NCBI RefSeq assembly: GCF_004770155.1
Contig: NZ_RQFA01000080.1
Span: 186,001 to 250,000, forward strand
From: Leptospira gomenensis
GTDB taxonomy: Bacteria > Spirochaetota > Leptospiria > Leptospirales > Leptospiraceae
Length of the DNA: 64,000 nucleotides
Direction: 5' to 3'
The translations under genes were made by a program, and so were the position numbers. Under the pieces are notes generated by a model, which did no database searches, had not been told where the DNA came from, and worked only from the letters and a program-made list of their open reading frames with translations. The stretch's first letter is position 1, and each line of letters starts with the position of its first letter. This document shows, in pieces, positions 9,606-20,370 of this stretch.

Positions 9606-10388
9606 CTATTTTCCTTTAAAAATCGGTTTTCGTTTTTCTTGAAACGCCTTTAACGCTTCCAACCGATCTTCCGTCTTCAAGGTTTCGTTATAGTATTTAC
9701 TTTCCGTCTTGAGAGCCGTATTTATATCCTGACCATAACCTTCCTCGATTGCTTTCTTTGCAAGCTGAAGAGCGATCGGTGCGGCGTGTGTCGCTATTTC
9801 CTCCGCTAGCATTTTGGCGGCAGGCAAAGATGAGTCGTGCCAGATCGAATTCGCAAGTCCGATTTGAAGAGCCGTCGTCGCGTCCACGGTTTTTCCGGTA
9901 AAGATCATCTCTTTGGCTTTGGAGATTCCGATCCTACGAGGAAGTCTTTGTGTGCCCCCTCCACCGGGAATAATTCCCAAGCGAGTTTCGGTGAGGCCGA
10001 CTCGAATATCGTTTTTCATCAGAATAAAATCGCAACAAAGAGCTAATTCCAACCCACCGCCGAATGCGTCTCCGTCCAAGGCTGCGAGAGTCGGTAGCGG
10101 AAAATTTTCCAGTTCCAAAAAGCAGTTTTTCAGATCCTCTAAAAATCGTTTTACGTCCGGAGGAGCCATGGTCACCCTTTCTTTGAGATCGGCGCCCGCA
10201 CAAAAAGAAGGACCGATTCCTCCCAGCACTAAGGCTCTTACCGAAGAGTCGTTTTTGGCTTGGACGATCGACTGGTACAAGGCCGCGAGAAGTTCCTTGC
10301 TGATTGCGTTTCTTTTTTCGGGTCGATTGAGTAGGATGACCGCCACGTCCTGTTCTTTCGTATAAATTACTGTGGAAGGTTCGCTCAT
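9606..10388 (-). CDS. Enoyl-CoA hydratase/isomerase (crotonase family)
   Basis: This ~260-residue crotonase-fold enzyme contains LNRPEKRNAIS at the start of the fold. The oxyanion-hole motifs SFCAGADLKE and FGGGLELALCCDF follow, then LGIIPGGGGTQRLPR with a conserved active-site region of the hydratase group. The overall pattern resembles methylglutaconyl-CoA or short-chain enoyl-CoA hydratases, so a role in branched-chain amino acid or fatty acid breakdown is likely; the exact substrate cannot be read. The start used is ATG 10388 (MSEPSTVIYT); a second ATG at 10400 would add four residues. It is first in a two-gene unit with dcd, an odd metabolic partner. Confidence 0.85.
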   Translation of the reverse strand: MSEPSTVIYTKEQDVAVILLNRPEKRNAISKELLAALYQSIVQAKNDSSVRALVLGGIGPSFCAGADLKERVTMAPPDVKRFLEDLKNCFLELENFPLPTLAALDGDAFGGGLELALCCDFILMKNDIRVGLTETRLGIIPGGGGTQRLPRRIGISKAKEMIFTGKTVDATTALQIGLANSIWHDSSLPAAKMLAEEIATHAAPIALQLAKKAIEEGYGQDINTALKTESKYYNETLKTEDRLEALKAFQEKRKPIFKGK

Positions 10389-10488
10389 TTTCAGCACCAT
10401 TTTTCAGGTAGAATAATTCTTGCCGAAACCTTTTTACTCCGATAAACTAGGTGCCCGTCGTAAATTTTGCGACCTTACGTTACCATTT

Positions 10489-11214
10489 ATGCTACATAAA
10501 TCGACAGTTTTGCTCTTGGTTCTTTCCCTTTTCTTACTTTTGGGTTGCAGTGAAAAAAAATCCGACAACGAATTGCTCGGCGATTTGGGTTTGGGAAGTC
10601 CGGTGATTACTTCCATCGATCCACCGGCCGGTTCACCTCCGCAATCCAACGGAGTTTCTTACACCGGAACTCAAATTACGATCAAAGGTAGGAATTTTGC
10701 ACCGAGCCCTGTCGATTCTATCGTACTGTTCAACGACCTCGCCGGAACCGTTTTGTCTGCGACCACAGAAGAAATCATCACCACGGTTCCTATCGGAGCG
10801 AAAGCGGGATTTTTGACCGTTTCCAAAGCGGGCGGGGTTTGTGATACCGTTTATGGAACCGACGGTATCAATTGTTCCGCGAGACGATTTTACGTGGACT
10901 GTTATAAAGCCTATGCGAATACTCATGGAGACGAAATCGCGGTGAATTATCCCGACTCGCAGACGATCAAATTTACGGAAGATTTTTCTACCAAGGCGTT
11001 CCGCTCCAATTTGCGGGAAGTCGGTGGAACGATTTTGACCTTCGAATGTGATAATCTGATTGCGGTTACGTATTTTTCCACAAGTTGTACGACGGCGGAA
11101 ATGGGAACTACGGCCGCGCCCGTTTATAACCCCAGCATCAATCTCGTGGACAACTACGCGGTTCAATATTTCGTAACTTCCGCAAAGGGAAATTGTAAGA
11201 TCAGCTTTCAGTAA
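10489..11214 (+). CDS. IPT/TIG-domain lipoprotein
   Basis: A 241-residue lipoprotein precursor with a hydrophobic signal (VLLLVLSLFLLLGC) and Cys at about position 20 for lipidation. The mature part contains one IPT/TIG immunoglobulin-like fold (~35-120: ITSIDPPAGSPP, then TQITIKGRNF), followed by a Cys-containing domain with no recognised family. TIG domains of this kind occur in surface-exposed Leptospira lipoproteins, so export to the outer membrane is plausible. The ATG at 10489 is preferred: an upstream in-frame start at 10420 would place 23 charged residues in front of the signal peptide. Divergent from the crotonase gene, with 100 bp between them. Confidence 0.8.
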   Translation: MLHKSTVLLLVLSLFLLLGCSEKKSDNELLGDLGLGSPVITSIDPPAGSPPQSNGVSYTGTQITIKGRNFAPSPVDSIVLFNDLAGTVLSATTEEIITTVPIGAKAGFLTVSKAGGVCDTVYGTDGINCSARRFYVDCYKAYANTHGDEIAVNYPDSQTIKFTEDFSTKAFRSNLREVGGTILTFECDNLIAVTYFSTSCTTAEMGTTAAPVYNPSINLVDNYAVQYFVTSAKGNCKISFQ

Positions 11215-11297
11215 TCTTCTCGAGGAAGAGAGAATTTCCGCAGAAAAATGTTTGGATTTTTGTAAAGATCTGGTAGAGTTCGATTAGGAGTCGCGTC

Positions 11298-11507
11298 ATG
11301 AAGGTAGTTTCCTCAGTTCAACTCGGGCTTCCGGAAAAGGGAGTCAAAGATACAAGGAAAATCCCCAAGGAAGAAGGGATGATCCACACCGAGCCGTATG
11401 AAAATAAGTTAGCGAACGTGAGCGATAAAAGGGCTTTCTCGGTGGAGGCCGGTCAAAACGGGGATTTCTACAAAGTCAAAGGCACTTTCATCGACAAGGT
11501 AAGCTGA
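11298..11507 (+). CDS. Small conserved hypothetical protein
   Basis: A 69-residue, soluble, highly charged protein without Cys, TM segment or signal. The ATG is preceded by AGGAG at a good distance. A strong terminator lies 31 bp after the stop, which supports a genuine small gene. The first part is Lys/Glu-rich (GVKDTRKIPKEEG) and the last part has alternating hydrophobic residues (DFYKVKGTFIDKV) that suggest a beta strand. I do not recognise the family; similar small proteins occur in Leptospira. Function unknown. Confidence 0.6.
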   Translation: MKVVSSVQLGLPEKGVKDTRKIPKEEGMIHTEPYENKLANVSDKRAFSVEAGQNGDFYKVKGTFIDKVS

Positions 11508-11538
11508 ATCGGGAAAAAGATTCGGCGCTTTGGAGAAT

Positions 11539-11567
11539 AAAAAAGCCTCTCAGGGAGAGGCTTTTTT
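11539..11567. terminator. Bidirectional rho-independent terminator
   Basis: The stem GCCTCTC (11545-11551) / GAGAGGC (11555-11561) has a 3-nt loop and is flanked by six A and six T. It lies between the small gene ending at 11507 (+) and the VOC gene ending at 11594 (-), so it can end both transcripts. Confidence 0.85.
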
Positions 11568-11593
11568 GTTGTACTCGACGTTTGAGATTTCGA

Positions 11594-11962
<369 letters not shown>

Positions 11963-12078
11963 GGATCAGTTCCTGTTTAACTTTTTCGTCATTATGGAAG
12001 GAAAACCTGGATTGTCTATTTAAAAAAGGAAGTCAGGTCTGAATGTGTTCGAATTTCAAAAAAACCTCTGAAAATCCG

Positions 12079-13164
12079 TCAGTCTTCGGAGATTCGAAAG
12101 AAATTCCGAAGTTTAGGATTCGGAGTTCCGACCTTCCAAAGAAACGCATCGAGAATATAATGGGTAAACTGGGGCAGAAAGAGCGCGGAAACTAATAACG
12201 AAGCGGCGAAGTCCGGAATTTCAACCGTATAAAAACTCGAGTTTCTAAAAATCGTAGCATGGTCTTTCCAAATAAAACTATCCCAGATCCATTCTTCCCC
12301 ATAAGCGAATAAAAACAGAATTCCTAAAAAACAAAACAGGAGAAAAACGTTCGATCGTATGTCCGAAAATTTTCCCCGAATTTCGGAACGATTTCGTAAA
12401 GTGTAATAAAACAATAAAAAAATATACGGAACTCCGTGATTGACAACGTTCGTGACGGTGAACGAAAAGTCGGAATTATAATACACGATGCCGAAAAACC
12501 AAACCGCCCACGTGTTGAGCACGAGTAGAATTTTTCCCAACGGTAAAATTCCGAAACGAAAGAAAAAATACGAATGTATGAAAAGATATACGACGAGCCA
12601 AACGTGTTCGAACCAGAGAAGAGATTGTGCGAACGCGGGAATCGGATAAGTCAAAAAGTCCCCGTTCATAAACCAGGAAAATTCGCGCTTCTGGTCGGTA
12701 AAATGCCAATATAAAATCGGTATTCCACCCATTAGATAAATCGTATATCGATCCAATCGAAACGGAATTTTATCGTCAGGGAATTTCTTTCGATACAACG
12801 CCATAAATCCGAACTGTTGCCGTATGAAATGAAATACGGCGATATAAGCCATGATTCGCCAAAACCATAACGATCCGAACGAATAGAGCACGGTCGAAGA
12901 TAAAAAACAGAATATCGGAACGGTGATGAGCAGACTTTTTTTACGTTTCCATTCCTCTTCGTTGAAATACGAACGGAACAAAGTGGAATAAACGTGCGCG
13001 ACGTCGATGAGAAGTACGGTGAAGAACCAAGTCCACGGGGAAATTTCAGTAGGCAACAATCCCATTCCGTTCAGGACGAAAAGTAAAAAGACGGTGCAAA
13101 TTCCCGGAAGAATGAGGAACGTAAGATCGAGTCGAGGATGGAAGATCCAAACGTTGTGATTCAT
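12079..13164 (-). CDS. Polytopic His-rich membrane protein, function unknown
   Basis: This 361-residue protein has about nine to ten predicted TM helices and no recognised family. Its helices carry conserved-looking polar and His motifs that are unusual for a structural membrane protein: DVAHVYSTLFRSY, HFIRQQFGF, FEHVWL, VVNHGVPY and FTHYILDAFLWK. The spacing suggests intramembrane metal or haem ligation, or proton-coupled catalysis as in membrane desaturases and hydroxylases; this is inference. It starts at ATG 13164, overlapping the stop of the FAD oxidoreductase by 4 bp (ATGA). The two are therefore translationally coupled and probably act in one pathway, with the oxidoreductase upstream. 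Confidence 0.75.
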   Translation of the reverse strand: MNHNVWIFHPRLDLTFLILPGICTVFLLFVLNGMGLLPTEISPWTWFFTVLLIDVAHVYSTLFRSYFNEEEWKRKKSLLITVPIFCFLSSTVLYSFGSLWFWRIMAYIAVFHFIRQQFGFMALYRKKFPDDKIPFRLDRYTIYLMGGIPILYWHFTDQKREFSWFMNGDFLTYPIPAFAQSLLWFEHVWLVVYLFIHSYFFFRFGILPLGKILLVLNTWAVWFFGIVYYNSDFSFTVTNVVNHGVPYIFLLFYYTLRNRSEIRGKFSDIRSNVFLLFCFLGILFLFAYGEEWIWDSFIWKDHATIFRNSSFYTVEIPDFAASLLVSALFLPQFTHYILDAFLWKVGTPNPKLRNFFRISED

Positions 13165-14801
13165 ATTTTTTTTTCGCCGAGAATTTTCAATGCGGCTTCA
13201 TGTCCGCGTAACAACGATTCTTCGAAGATGGAAATTCCGCTCAAATCGGAGTGGGCGAAATGAAGGTGAGGATAGGACAAAGCGAGTTTACGTCTTTGTT
13301 CCCCCCAGATAAAACCGGGAACCGGCCGTATCATCGCGTGTGCGTAAACCGCGACGTCGATACGACTTACCCTTTTTTCGATATCCGGATGCGGTTTTTT
13401 TAAATCGGAAAGGATCGAATCCTTCCACTCGGACCAACTCGTTTTCATCATCCTTTTCCGGGTGGAAACCGTATCCTTTTGTCCGAAGGCGTGGTAGTAA
13501 GTCAAAACGGATCGTTCCCTTCCCGCCCTTAGATCCTGATGTGTGGATACGATATAACCTAAAGACGGACTTTGATAAACGACATTGTCCCAACAAGGGG
13601 GAATTCCTTTTCCGGCGGGAACGCGATCCACGGTTAGGTTGGCGACCATCCAAGGGGAATAGGTCAGACCGTCGGTGAGTCCGGAGGTTTCTCCGAGAAC
13701 GTATTTTCTCGTAAACGACGGAAGAGCGTATACGATGGAATCACAGAAAATCGAGCGTTGTTTTTTCGTTTCAACGGAATATGTTCGAACTTCGAAACGG
13801 CCCCGTTTCGTTCCCGACGATAGAACCCTCTCCACGAGAGTCCGGGTTTGAATCCGATTTTCTAACCCGTCCTTCAATCGGTTTACCAAAAATCCGTTTC
13901 CTTCGGGCCAAGTCAAAAGCGTAAGGTCTTCGCCGTTTTCGTCAACGGGTCTTGAACAGAAATAATGAAGGCCGATCCATGCGGAAACCGTATCCATCGA
14001 TCCCCCGAAATCGTCTCGGACGGAGTAGTCCAAAAACCAAAAAAGTTCCCTCGAAGAAAATCCTTGTTCTTTGATATATTCAAAAAAATGAATGCGATCT
14101 AGTTTTAGAATTTCAGGATCCCGCGAAGATAAGTCGATCGGGATGGTGAAGGCCTTTTTTCCGTCTTTCCCCCGTTTGTTTCTCCAATAACGGATCAATT
14201 CCTTGAACTTTCTTTCTTCGATGCCCGCGGCTGAATCGGTTCCTCCTCCCGGAAATAAACCTTCGTTCCATTTTCCCTGATAAAAAATTCTTTCTTCGGG
14301 ATCGAAACAAAGATATCGTTCGTCGAACACCGGATTGCCTCGTTTGTCCTTTCCGACGATCACTCGATTTTCTTCCAGAAATTTGCGGACCAACACGGAT
14401 TCTTCGCTGGGTTGAGGAAGATAATGCGCTCCCCAAGGATACGAGCCTACTTCGTTTTTTCCGGACTTCGAATTTCCACCCGATTCCGATTCGAGTTCTA
14501 AAATTTTGAAATTCGAAAATCCGAAACGTCGTAGATAATAACCGGTGCTTAGTCCTGAAACTCCGGCTCCTAAAATGAGAACGTCGATGGTTTCGGAATT
14601 CTCCGAGCCGGAAGCTAAGTAGGAATCTCGGTTCTTGTTCGAACGAATTCTATGTCCGATTTCCGGATCAGGGCCTATGATTTTTCCGGAGATGAAATTT
14701 CTGAACTTTACAAACCAAAGTCCTCCGATTGCGGATAGACAAACCGCGATGATCGTAAGGAAAGATTTTCTCGTGATCTGTTTCGGGTTTTGTTTTTCCA
14801 T
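13161..14801 (-). CDS. FAD/NAD(P)-dependent amine-oxidase/phytoene-desaturase-like oxidoreductase
   Basis: This 546-residue flavoprotein has the Rossmann motif DVLILGAGVSGLSTGYYLRR at ~70-89, then an E-L-E-S-E-S-G-G-N segment for ADP-ribose binding. The C-terminal segment HFAHSDLSGISIFEESLLRG matches the FAD-closing motif of the amine oxidase / phytoene desaturase superfamily. The N-terminus (TRKSFL followed by a hydrophobic helix) looks like a Tat signal or membrane anchor with R-K in place of R-R. Export or membrane association is therefore possible. It is coupled to the His-rich membrane protein gene by a 4-bp overlap, suggesting a joint oxidation or desaturation of a lipid-like substrate; the substrate is unknown. 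Divergent from the HAD gene. Confidence 0.8.
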   Translation of the reverse strand: MEKQNPKQITRKSFLTIIAVCLSAIGGLWFVKFRNFISGKIIGPDPEIGHRIRSNKNRDSYLASGSENSETIDVLILGAGVSGLSTGYYLRRFGFSNFKILELESESGGNSKSGKNEVGSYPWGAHYLPQPSEESVLVRKFLEENRVIVGKDKRGNPVFDERYLCFDPEERIFYQGKWNEGLFPGGGTDSAAGIEERKFKELIRYWRNKRGKDGKKAFTIPIDLSSRDPEILKLDRIHFFEYIKEQGFSSRELFWFLDYSVRDDFGGSMDTVSAWIGLHYFCSRPVDENGEDLTLLTWPEGNGFLVNRLKDGLENRIQTRTLVERVLSSGTKRGRFEVRTYSVETKKQRSIFCDSIVYALPSFTRKYVLGETSGLTDGLTYSPWMVANLTVDRVPAGKGIPPCWDNVVYQSPSLGYIVSTHQDLRAGRERSVLTYYHAFGQKDTVSTRKRMMKTSWSEWKDSILSDLKKPHPDIEKRVSRIDVAVYAHAMIRPVPGFIWGEQRRKLALSYPHLHFAHSDLSGISIFEESLLRGHEAALKILGEKKI

Positions 14802-14890
14802 CTAGGAAAGGATGAATCGAATTCGAATTCGTGCAAGGAAAAAGAAAGAAAAGAATTGCGTCGCCGATCGGAAAGAATCTTCTTCACGGA

Positions 14891-15619
14891 ATGGCTCTTT
14901 TTTTAGACTTGGACAATACGTTCGTGGATTCGGTTTCGATTTACAAAACGACGATCCGTTTTATGTGCCGAAACGCGAAGAGCTACGGGTTTTCATCTTC
15001 GATCGAATTTTCGGAGTTATATGAAATCGCACGTAGGGAAGTCAAAGAGGATTTATATGATTCTCCTTCCAATCGTCTTCGTCTGATCTATTTTAAAAAG
15101 ATGTTCGTTTCCAAGTTCGGAAAAGTCGAGCCGGAACGCATCTTAAAGTTGGAGTCCGATTATTTTTCCCTTTTTCAAAACGGCATCAAGGATCTGAAGA
15201 TGAAGTACGCTTCCGAATACGCGGAAACGTTCGCGCTTTTGAAATCGATCTCGAAAAAACAGAAACTTATATTCTGCACGAACGAAAATTTACGCACGCA
15301 ACTTTTGAAATCGAAAATTCTTTTTCCGAAGTCGATCGAATATCTGATTTTAAGTTCGGAAGAAGTGGGAAAGGAAAAACCATCCGAACTTTTTTTTACG
15401 AGAGCGAAGGAACTCGTCTCACCTGAGTCGATTTCCGCTATGATAGGAGATTCCTTAAAAGACGACGTAGGGGGAGCTTTGCTAAACGGAATTCCCGCAA
15501 TTCACGTTCGTTCGATTTTTTCCGCCAGACCGCGTACGGAAAAAAAAAGGATACAGGTTTCCAACGACGTCGAAGACGTAACTTATACGGAAACGAACGA
15601 TATCAGAAACGCTCTAAAA

Positions 15620-15631
<12 letters not shown>
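14891..15631 (+). CDS. HAD-superfamily hydrolase
   Basis: This 246-residue HAD hydrolase opens directly with motif I, LDLDNTFVDS (nucleophile Asp and acid Asp). A helical cap follows (~20-95), then FCTNEN (motif II Thr), GKEKPSELFF (motif III Lys) and MIGDSLKDDVGGA (motif IV acidic pair). All catalytic residues are present, so it should be an active phosphatase on a small phosphorylated metabolite; the substrate is not evident. A GTG at 14831 would add 20 basic residues but leave only 29 bp to the divergent flavoprotein gene, so I prefer ATG 14891. Its last 12 bp overlap the convergent methyltransferase gene. Confidence 0.8.
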
Positions 15632-16504
<873 letters not shown>

Positions 16505-16621
16505 TGTCTCCCGGCGAACCCGGAAAAGCCAGAAAAAAGTAAGATCGTTTTTCTCGTTTTTGAATTCCCTCGACGTCGGTCTAAAAAAAGATAGAATCAT
16601 CTCATCTACGAGGGAGTTTCC

Positions 16622-17467
<846 letters not shown>

Positions 17468-17659
17468 AATATTAGAAAAATTGAATTTTGCGATCGAAGC
17501 CGAACTTCTCGAAAGTTCCTTCGAGCGGCTTTTCCGGGGCGATGAATGTTTCTCGTAAATTTCCGATTCCGGTTCGTTCGCTACGAAACGATTCGCACAA
17601 AAGCAGTATTTTTCGGAGCGTAAACCGAAATTTGGTCGGGTCGGAACTCCGGTTTTCTA

Positions 17660-18364
17660 TTAAGCGACGTCGGTTTTCTGAAGCGTTTCCATACGAAGAC
17701 GGACTTCGTTGGAGAGTTTGATCAGATTGTCTTCGAGTTTTCCTTCGAGATACGGACGATGATCGATCTTGGGTCCGTAAAGAACCTTCACTTTTTTGTA
17801 AATCGCCCTTCGTTTGATGTCGCAGACTTCTTTGGGCATTCCCATAAAAGAACGAACCAGAGAGGGAATCGGAATATCGGAATAACTTTCTTCTGCGGGG
17901 ACGATTACGGAAGGAAGGATATCCACTTTGTTACGGATGGAAAACGCAGCAAAACCGTCGTGAAACTTAACCATCGGACCGGAAAAATCGTTTTTGACCA
18001 TATAGTCGTGACCTTCCGGAAATATCCCGAGAACACCTTGGTTTTTAAAAACCTGCTGCACCATTTTGATGCTCGCCATCGAAATTTTTCCGTCGATCGC
18101 CATCGGAATTCCTCCGGCCAGTTTTGCCAGGTCCTTGAAGATGGGGATTCGAAACGTATAATCCGCTGCGATCCAAGAAATATAACGAGGGAACGTATAA
18201 GAAAGAATAAACGGATCCATATCGGATCTGTGGTTACTTACAAGAATCAATTTTCCTTCGGGAACGATATGTTCCGTTCCGTACGCATTGATATTGACGG
18301 CGAAACCTAAAAAAGGTGCGACAAACTGCTTCAATCTTAGATATGTCTGAGCTTCCTTTTCCAT
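17660..18364 (-). CDS. 1-acyl-sn-glycerol-3-phosphate acyltransferase (PlsC-like)
   Basis: This 234-residue lysophosphatidic-acid-type acyltransferase has motif I NHRSDMDP (catalytic His and Asp in NHX4D), the R-I-P-I-F-K segment, and motif III FPEGHDY, where Thr/Ser is replaced by His after EG. A hydrophobic N-terminal stretch would tether it to the cytoplasmic membrane. It likely acylates lysophospholipid or a related alcohol in phospholipid synthesis; acceptor specificity is uncertain because Leptospira carry several paralogues. GGGGAG precedes the ATG. A small gene lies 42 bp upstream in the same direction and is probably cotranscribed. Confidence 0.85.
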   Translation of the reverse strand: MEKEAQTYLRLKQFVAPFLGFAVNINAYGTEHIVPEGKLILVSNHRSDMDPFILSYTFPRYISWIAADYTFRIPIFKDLAKLAGGIPMAIDGKISMASIKMVQQVFKNQGVLGIFPEGHDYMVKNDFSGPMVKFHDGFAAFSIRNKVDILPSVIVPAEESYSDIPIPSLVRSFMGMPKEVCDIKRRAIYKKVKVLYGPKIDHRPYLEGKLEDNLIKLSNEVRLRMETLQKTDVA

Positions 18365-18406
18365 CGATTTTTTTCTCCCCTCACTGGAATAACGAGGGGA
18401 GTTATT

Positions 18407-18697
18407 TTATTCCCCCGTAAAAATAGACCACCATTTCTTTTTTTCTTCCGGAGAATTCGGATTTCTCGTATCGGAAGCGGATTCTTGGGAATACGTTCTC
18501 TCTCTTCCCAGATCTTGAGGCCGCAACGGCTCTCTTCTTTTTTTCACGTTCGTCGGAATGGAGCGTTTCAGTTCTTCCAATTCCTTTTGTGCCGAAGCGC
18601 TGGACTTGATATAGTTCCGTATATCAGTCCATTCGGGATCTTGTTCGTTCCCGTAGACTGCATAATTCATAAGGTCGATCGAATCAAACTCGGGCAT
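18407..18697 (-). CDS. Small hypothetical protein, anti-sigma-like N-terminus
   Basis: An acidic/basic mixed soluble protein of about 96 residues. Its N-terminal half (DLMNYAVYGNEQDPEW, then KELEELKRSIP) resembles the helical N-terminus of zinc-type anti-sigma factors, but the H-x3-C-x2-C ligands are absent. This similarity is weak and may be chance. The C-terminus is Lys/Arg/Pro-rich and ends in KKKWWSIFTG. I placed the start at ATG 18697; a TTG at 18736 would add 13 residues (PRFYKHSWKDAS). It precedes plsC on the same strand with a 42-bp gap, so cotranscription is likely. Function unknown. Confidence 0.55.
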   Translation of the reverse strand: MPEFDSIDLMNYAVYGNEQDPEWTDIRNYIKSSASAQKELEELKRSIPTNVKKRREPLRPQDLGRERTYSQESASDTRNPNSPEEKKKWWSIFTGE

Positions 18698-19320
18698 AGA
18701 AGCATCTTTCCAGGAGTGTTTATAGAAGCGGGGCAAATTCCCGCGATCTCATATAGTCTTCTCAAGGGAAGGAATGTGGCAACAGTTTTCACATTGGAAT
18801 TCCCAAAAAATGCGATCGCGGTTTTTTTCGGAACCTTCTCGTCGTTTTTTCCGTTCTCCCGCGTTACGGGCTTATTCTTTATCATAGATCGATCCTCATA
18901 TAAAAAGAGAAGAATTTAAGAAAGGTCCTATTTTTTTTCCCGGCTTTCTGAAGATCGGGGTCTGCGAATCCGAAAGTACTATCAATGGGGAAAAAAGAGA
19001 TCGGTTTTGAGAAACGACATAATTTAAAAATAAAGGAAGCGGATGTTCGGGAACGGGAGAATCGAAACGAAACCGGAAAAATCCTTCCTTTTCCCCGGGC
19101 AAGGCTCTGGAATTCGGAAAAAATCAGAAAACTCTGCGAGAAATTATTTTTCTCGTAACGCGTTTTTCGAGAGGAGAATTTTCGGATCCTGCGGAATCGA
19201 TCCGAGTCGTTCGGTCTGTGCGCGGTTTTCGAAGGAAAACCGGGAAATACCTTTTTCATTTTCGGTGAATTAGGGTATGATCGTTTCGTTATATAAATCA
19301 GTTTCAGGCAAACAGGCAGA
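18698..19320. other. Intergenic region, no gene recognised
   Basis: About 620 bp. Short open frames on both strands have implausible composition (runs of Phe, Arg, Ser) and no supporting ribosome sites. The region should contain the promoter of the small gene (leftwards) and of the STAS gene (rightwards). I see no tRNA-like or terminator structure. Confidence 0.5.
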
Positions 19321-19668
19321 ATGGAAATTTCAAAAGAAGATTATTCCGTCGAGATGGAAAAAAATCGGGGAAGAATCAACGTTTCAGGGACGTTGCGTCT
19401 ACTGAACGTCGAAGAATACGAGCCGATCATTACGTTGATCGAAACCGCTCTGGAAAATTCCGGGCGTGGAAAAGCCGTCATCGATATTAGAAATTTAGAT
19501 CATTTAAACAGCGCCGGAATCGCAAGTTTTTCGCGTTTTGTCGCCGGTTATGATAAGAAGAATTTCGGTAATGTGGAATTCAAAGGGAATAAGGATCGTT
19601 ACTGGCAGATTAAGTTCTTGGATAATCTGAAAAAGTTGCGACCGGAGATTAAAACGACTTTGGAATAA
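19321..19668 (+). CDS. STAS-domain anti-anti-sigma factor-like regulator (slr1659-type)
   Basis: A 115-residue single-domain protein. The segment KAVIDIRNLDHLNSAGIASFSRF carries the STAS phosphorylation-site pattern: in SpoIIAA the motif is D-S-S-G, here N-S-A-G, with Ser at about residue 63. The fold order (beta-rich N-terminus, the signature helix, then FKGNKDRYWQIKFLDNL) fits the STAS-like family seen as slr1659 in cyanobacteria. Its partner should be the HATPase-fold protein encoded convergently, with only 14 bp between the stop codons. In such systems a kinase phosphorylates the Ser and a SpoIIE phosphatase removes the phosphate. Three candidate phosphatases are in this window. Confidence 0.75.
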   Translation: MEISKEDYSVEMEKNRGRINVSGTLRLLNVEEYEPIITLIETALENSGRGKAVIDIRNLDHLNSAGIASFSRFVAGYDKKNFGNVEFKGNKDRYWQIKFLDNLKKLRPEIKTTLE

Positions 19669-19682
19669 GTCATTCCCACTTT

Positions 19683-20264
19683 TTAAGGATTTTGGATTTT
19701 TAGCTTAGCGCGTTCCGCTTCCCGCAGATCCAAATACGCTCGAACCGTAATTTCGTATCTTAGGTTTTCCGTTTTATCGATCAGAAAACCCAATCGCACG
19801 GGATAATCTTTCGATAACAACAATAAACCGATTCCGGAATTTTGCCCTGTTTCTTCGTGGTGTTTGAGTTTATCGATATAAATTTGATCCGAGTTCCTAT
19901 CGGTCAAACGTTTGATGGATTCTTCCAATTTCTTTTTGGAAGTTTCGTCCGCCTCATTCTTAATTTCGATTTTTAACATTTCGGAATAGTATTTTATTTC
20001 CAAAAGGATTTCTCCCTTTCTGTCCTTGGAAAATTTAGCCGCGTTTTCGATGAGTTCGTTTAACACGATGGAGATGGTGTACGCGGAATCCGGATCCAGT
20101 TTCTCCTGAATCGAACAATAATCGGAAATATAATCGGCGGTGAGGGAACAACGTTTCCAATGAACCCGTAAATCCATCGGTCTCAATTTGAGATTGAATT
20201 CGCTTTCGGACGGAAGGGAATCGGGAATTAAATTGTAATGACCGTATTTCACAGGATAAGACAT
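19683..20264 (-). CDS. HATPase-fold anti-sigma/serine-kinase-like regulator (slr1658-type)
   Basis: A 193-residue protein. It has a histidine-kinase-type ATP-binding fold with N-box NELIENAAKFS (~80-90) and a G-box NSGIGLLLL (~150). There is no dimerisation/His-phosphotransfer domain and no sensor, as in RsbW/SpoIIAB-type serine kinases and the slr1658 group. It likely binds or phosphorylates the STAS protein encoded at 19321-19668, which is convergent and ends 14 bp away. The frame is open upstream to 20612, but that part is low in sense. ATG 20264 (MSYPVKYGHYN) is the first reasonable start. Downstream output is unknown. Confidence 0.75.
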   Translation of the reverse strand: MSYPVKYGHYNLIPDSLPSESEFNLKLRPMDLRVHWKRCSLTADYISDYCSIQEKLDPDSAYTISIVLNELIENAAKFSKDRKGEILLEIKYYSEMLKIEIKNEADETSKKKLEESIKRLTDRNSDQIYIDKLKHHEETGQNSGIGLLLLSKDYPVRLGFLIDKTENLRYEITVRAYLDLREAERAKLKIQNP

Positions 20265-20370
20265 GACGCACTTCGATGAAATGAATTGACGAACCGGATC
20301 ACGGAGATTGCAACTAGGATCTTCGGATAGAAAAGTAAAAAAAGAAATCGGTATAAAAAATCGATTCGGT

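Noticed and set aside
17488..17721. 77-codon + strand frame between dapF and plsC
   Set aside because: It runs into the plsC gene antisense, has no ribosome site, and its peptide has biased Arg/Ser/Phe composition.
18882..19259. 125-codon minus-strand frame in the intergenic region
   Set aside because: Rich in Ser, Phe, Arg and Lys with no ribosome site; another frame on the opposite strand overlaps it. No evidence for a gene.
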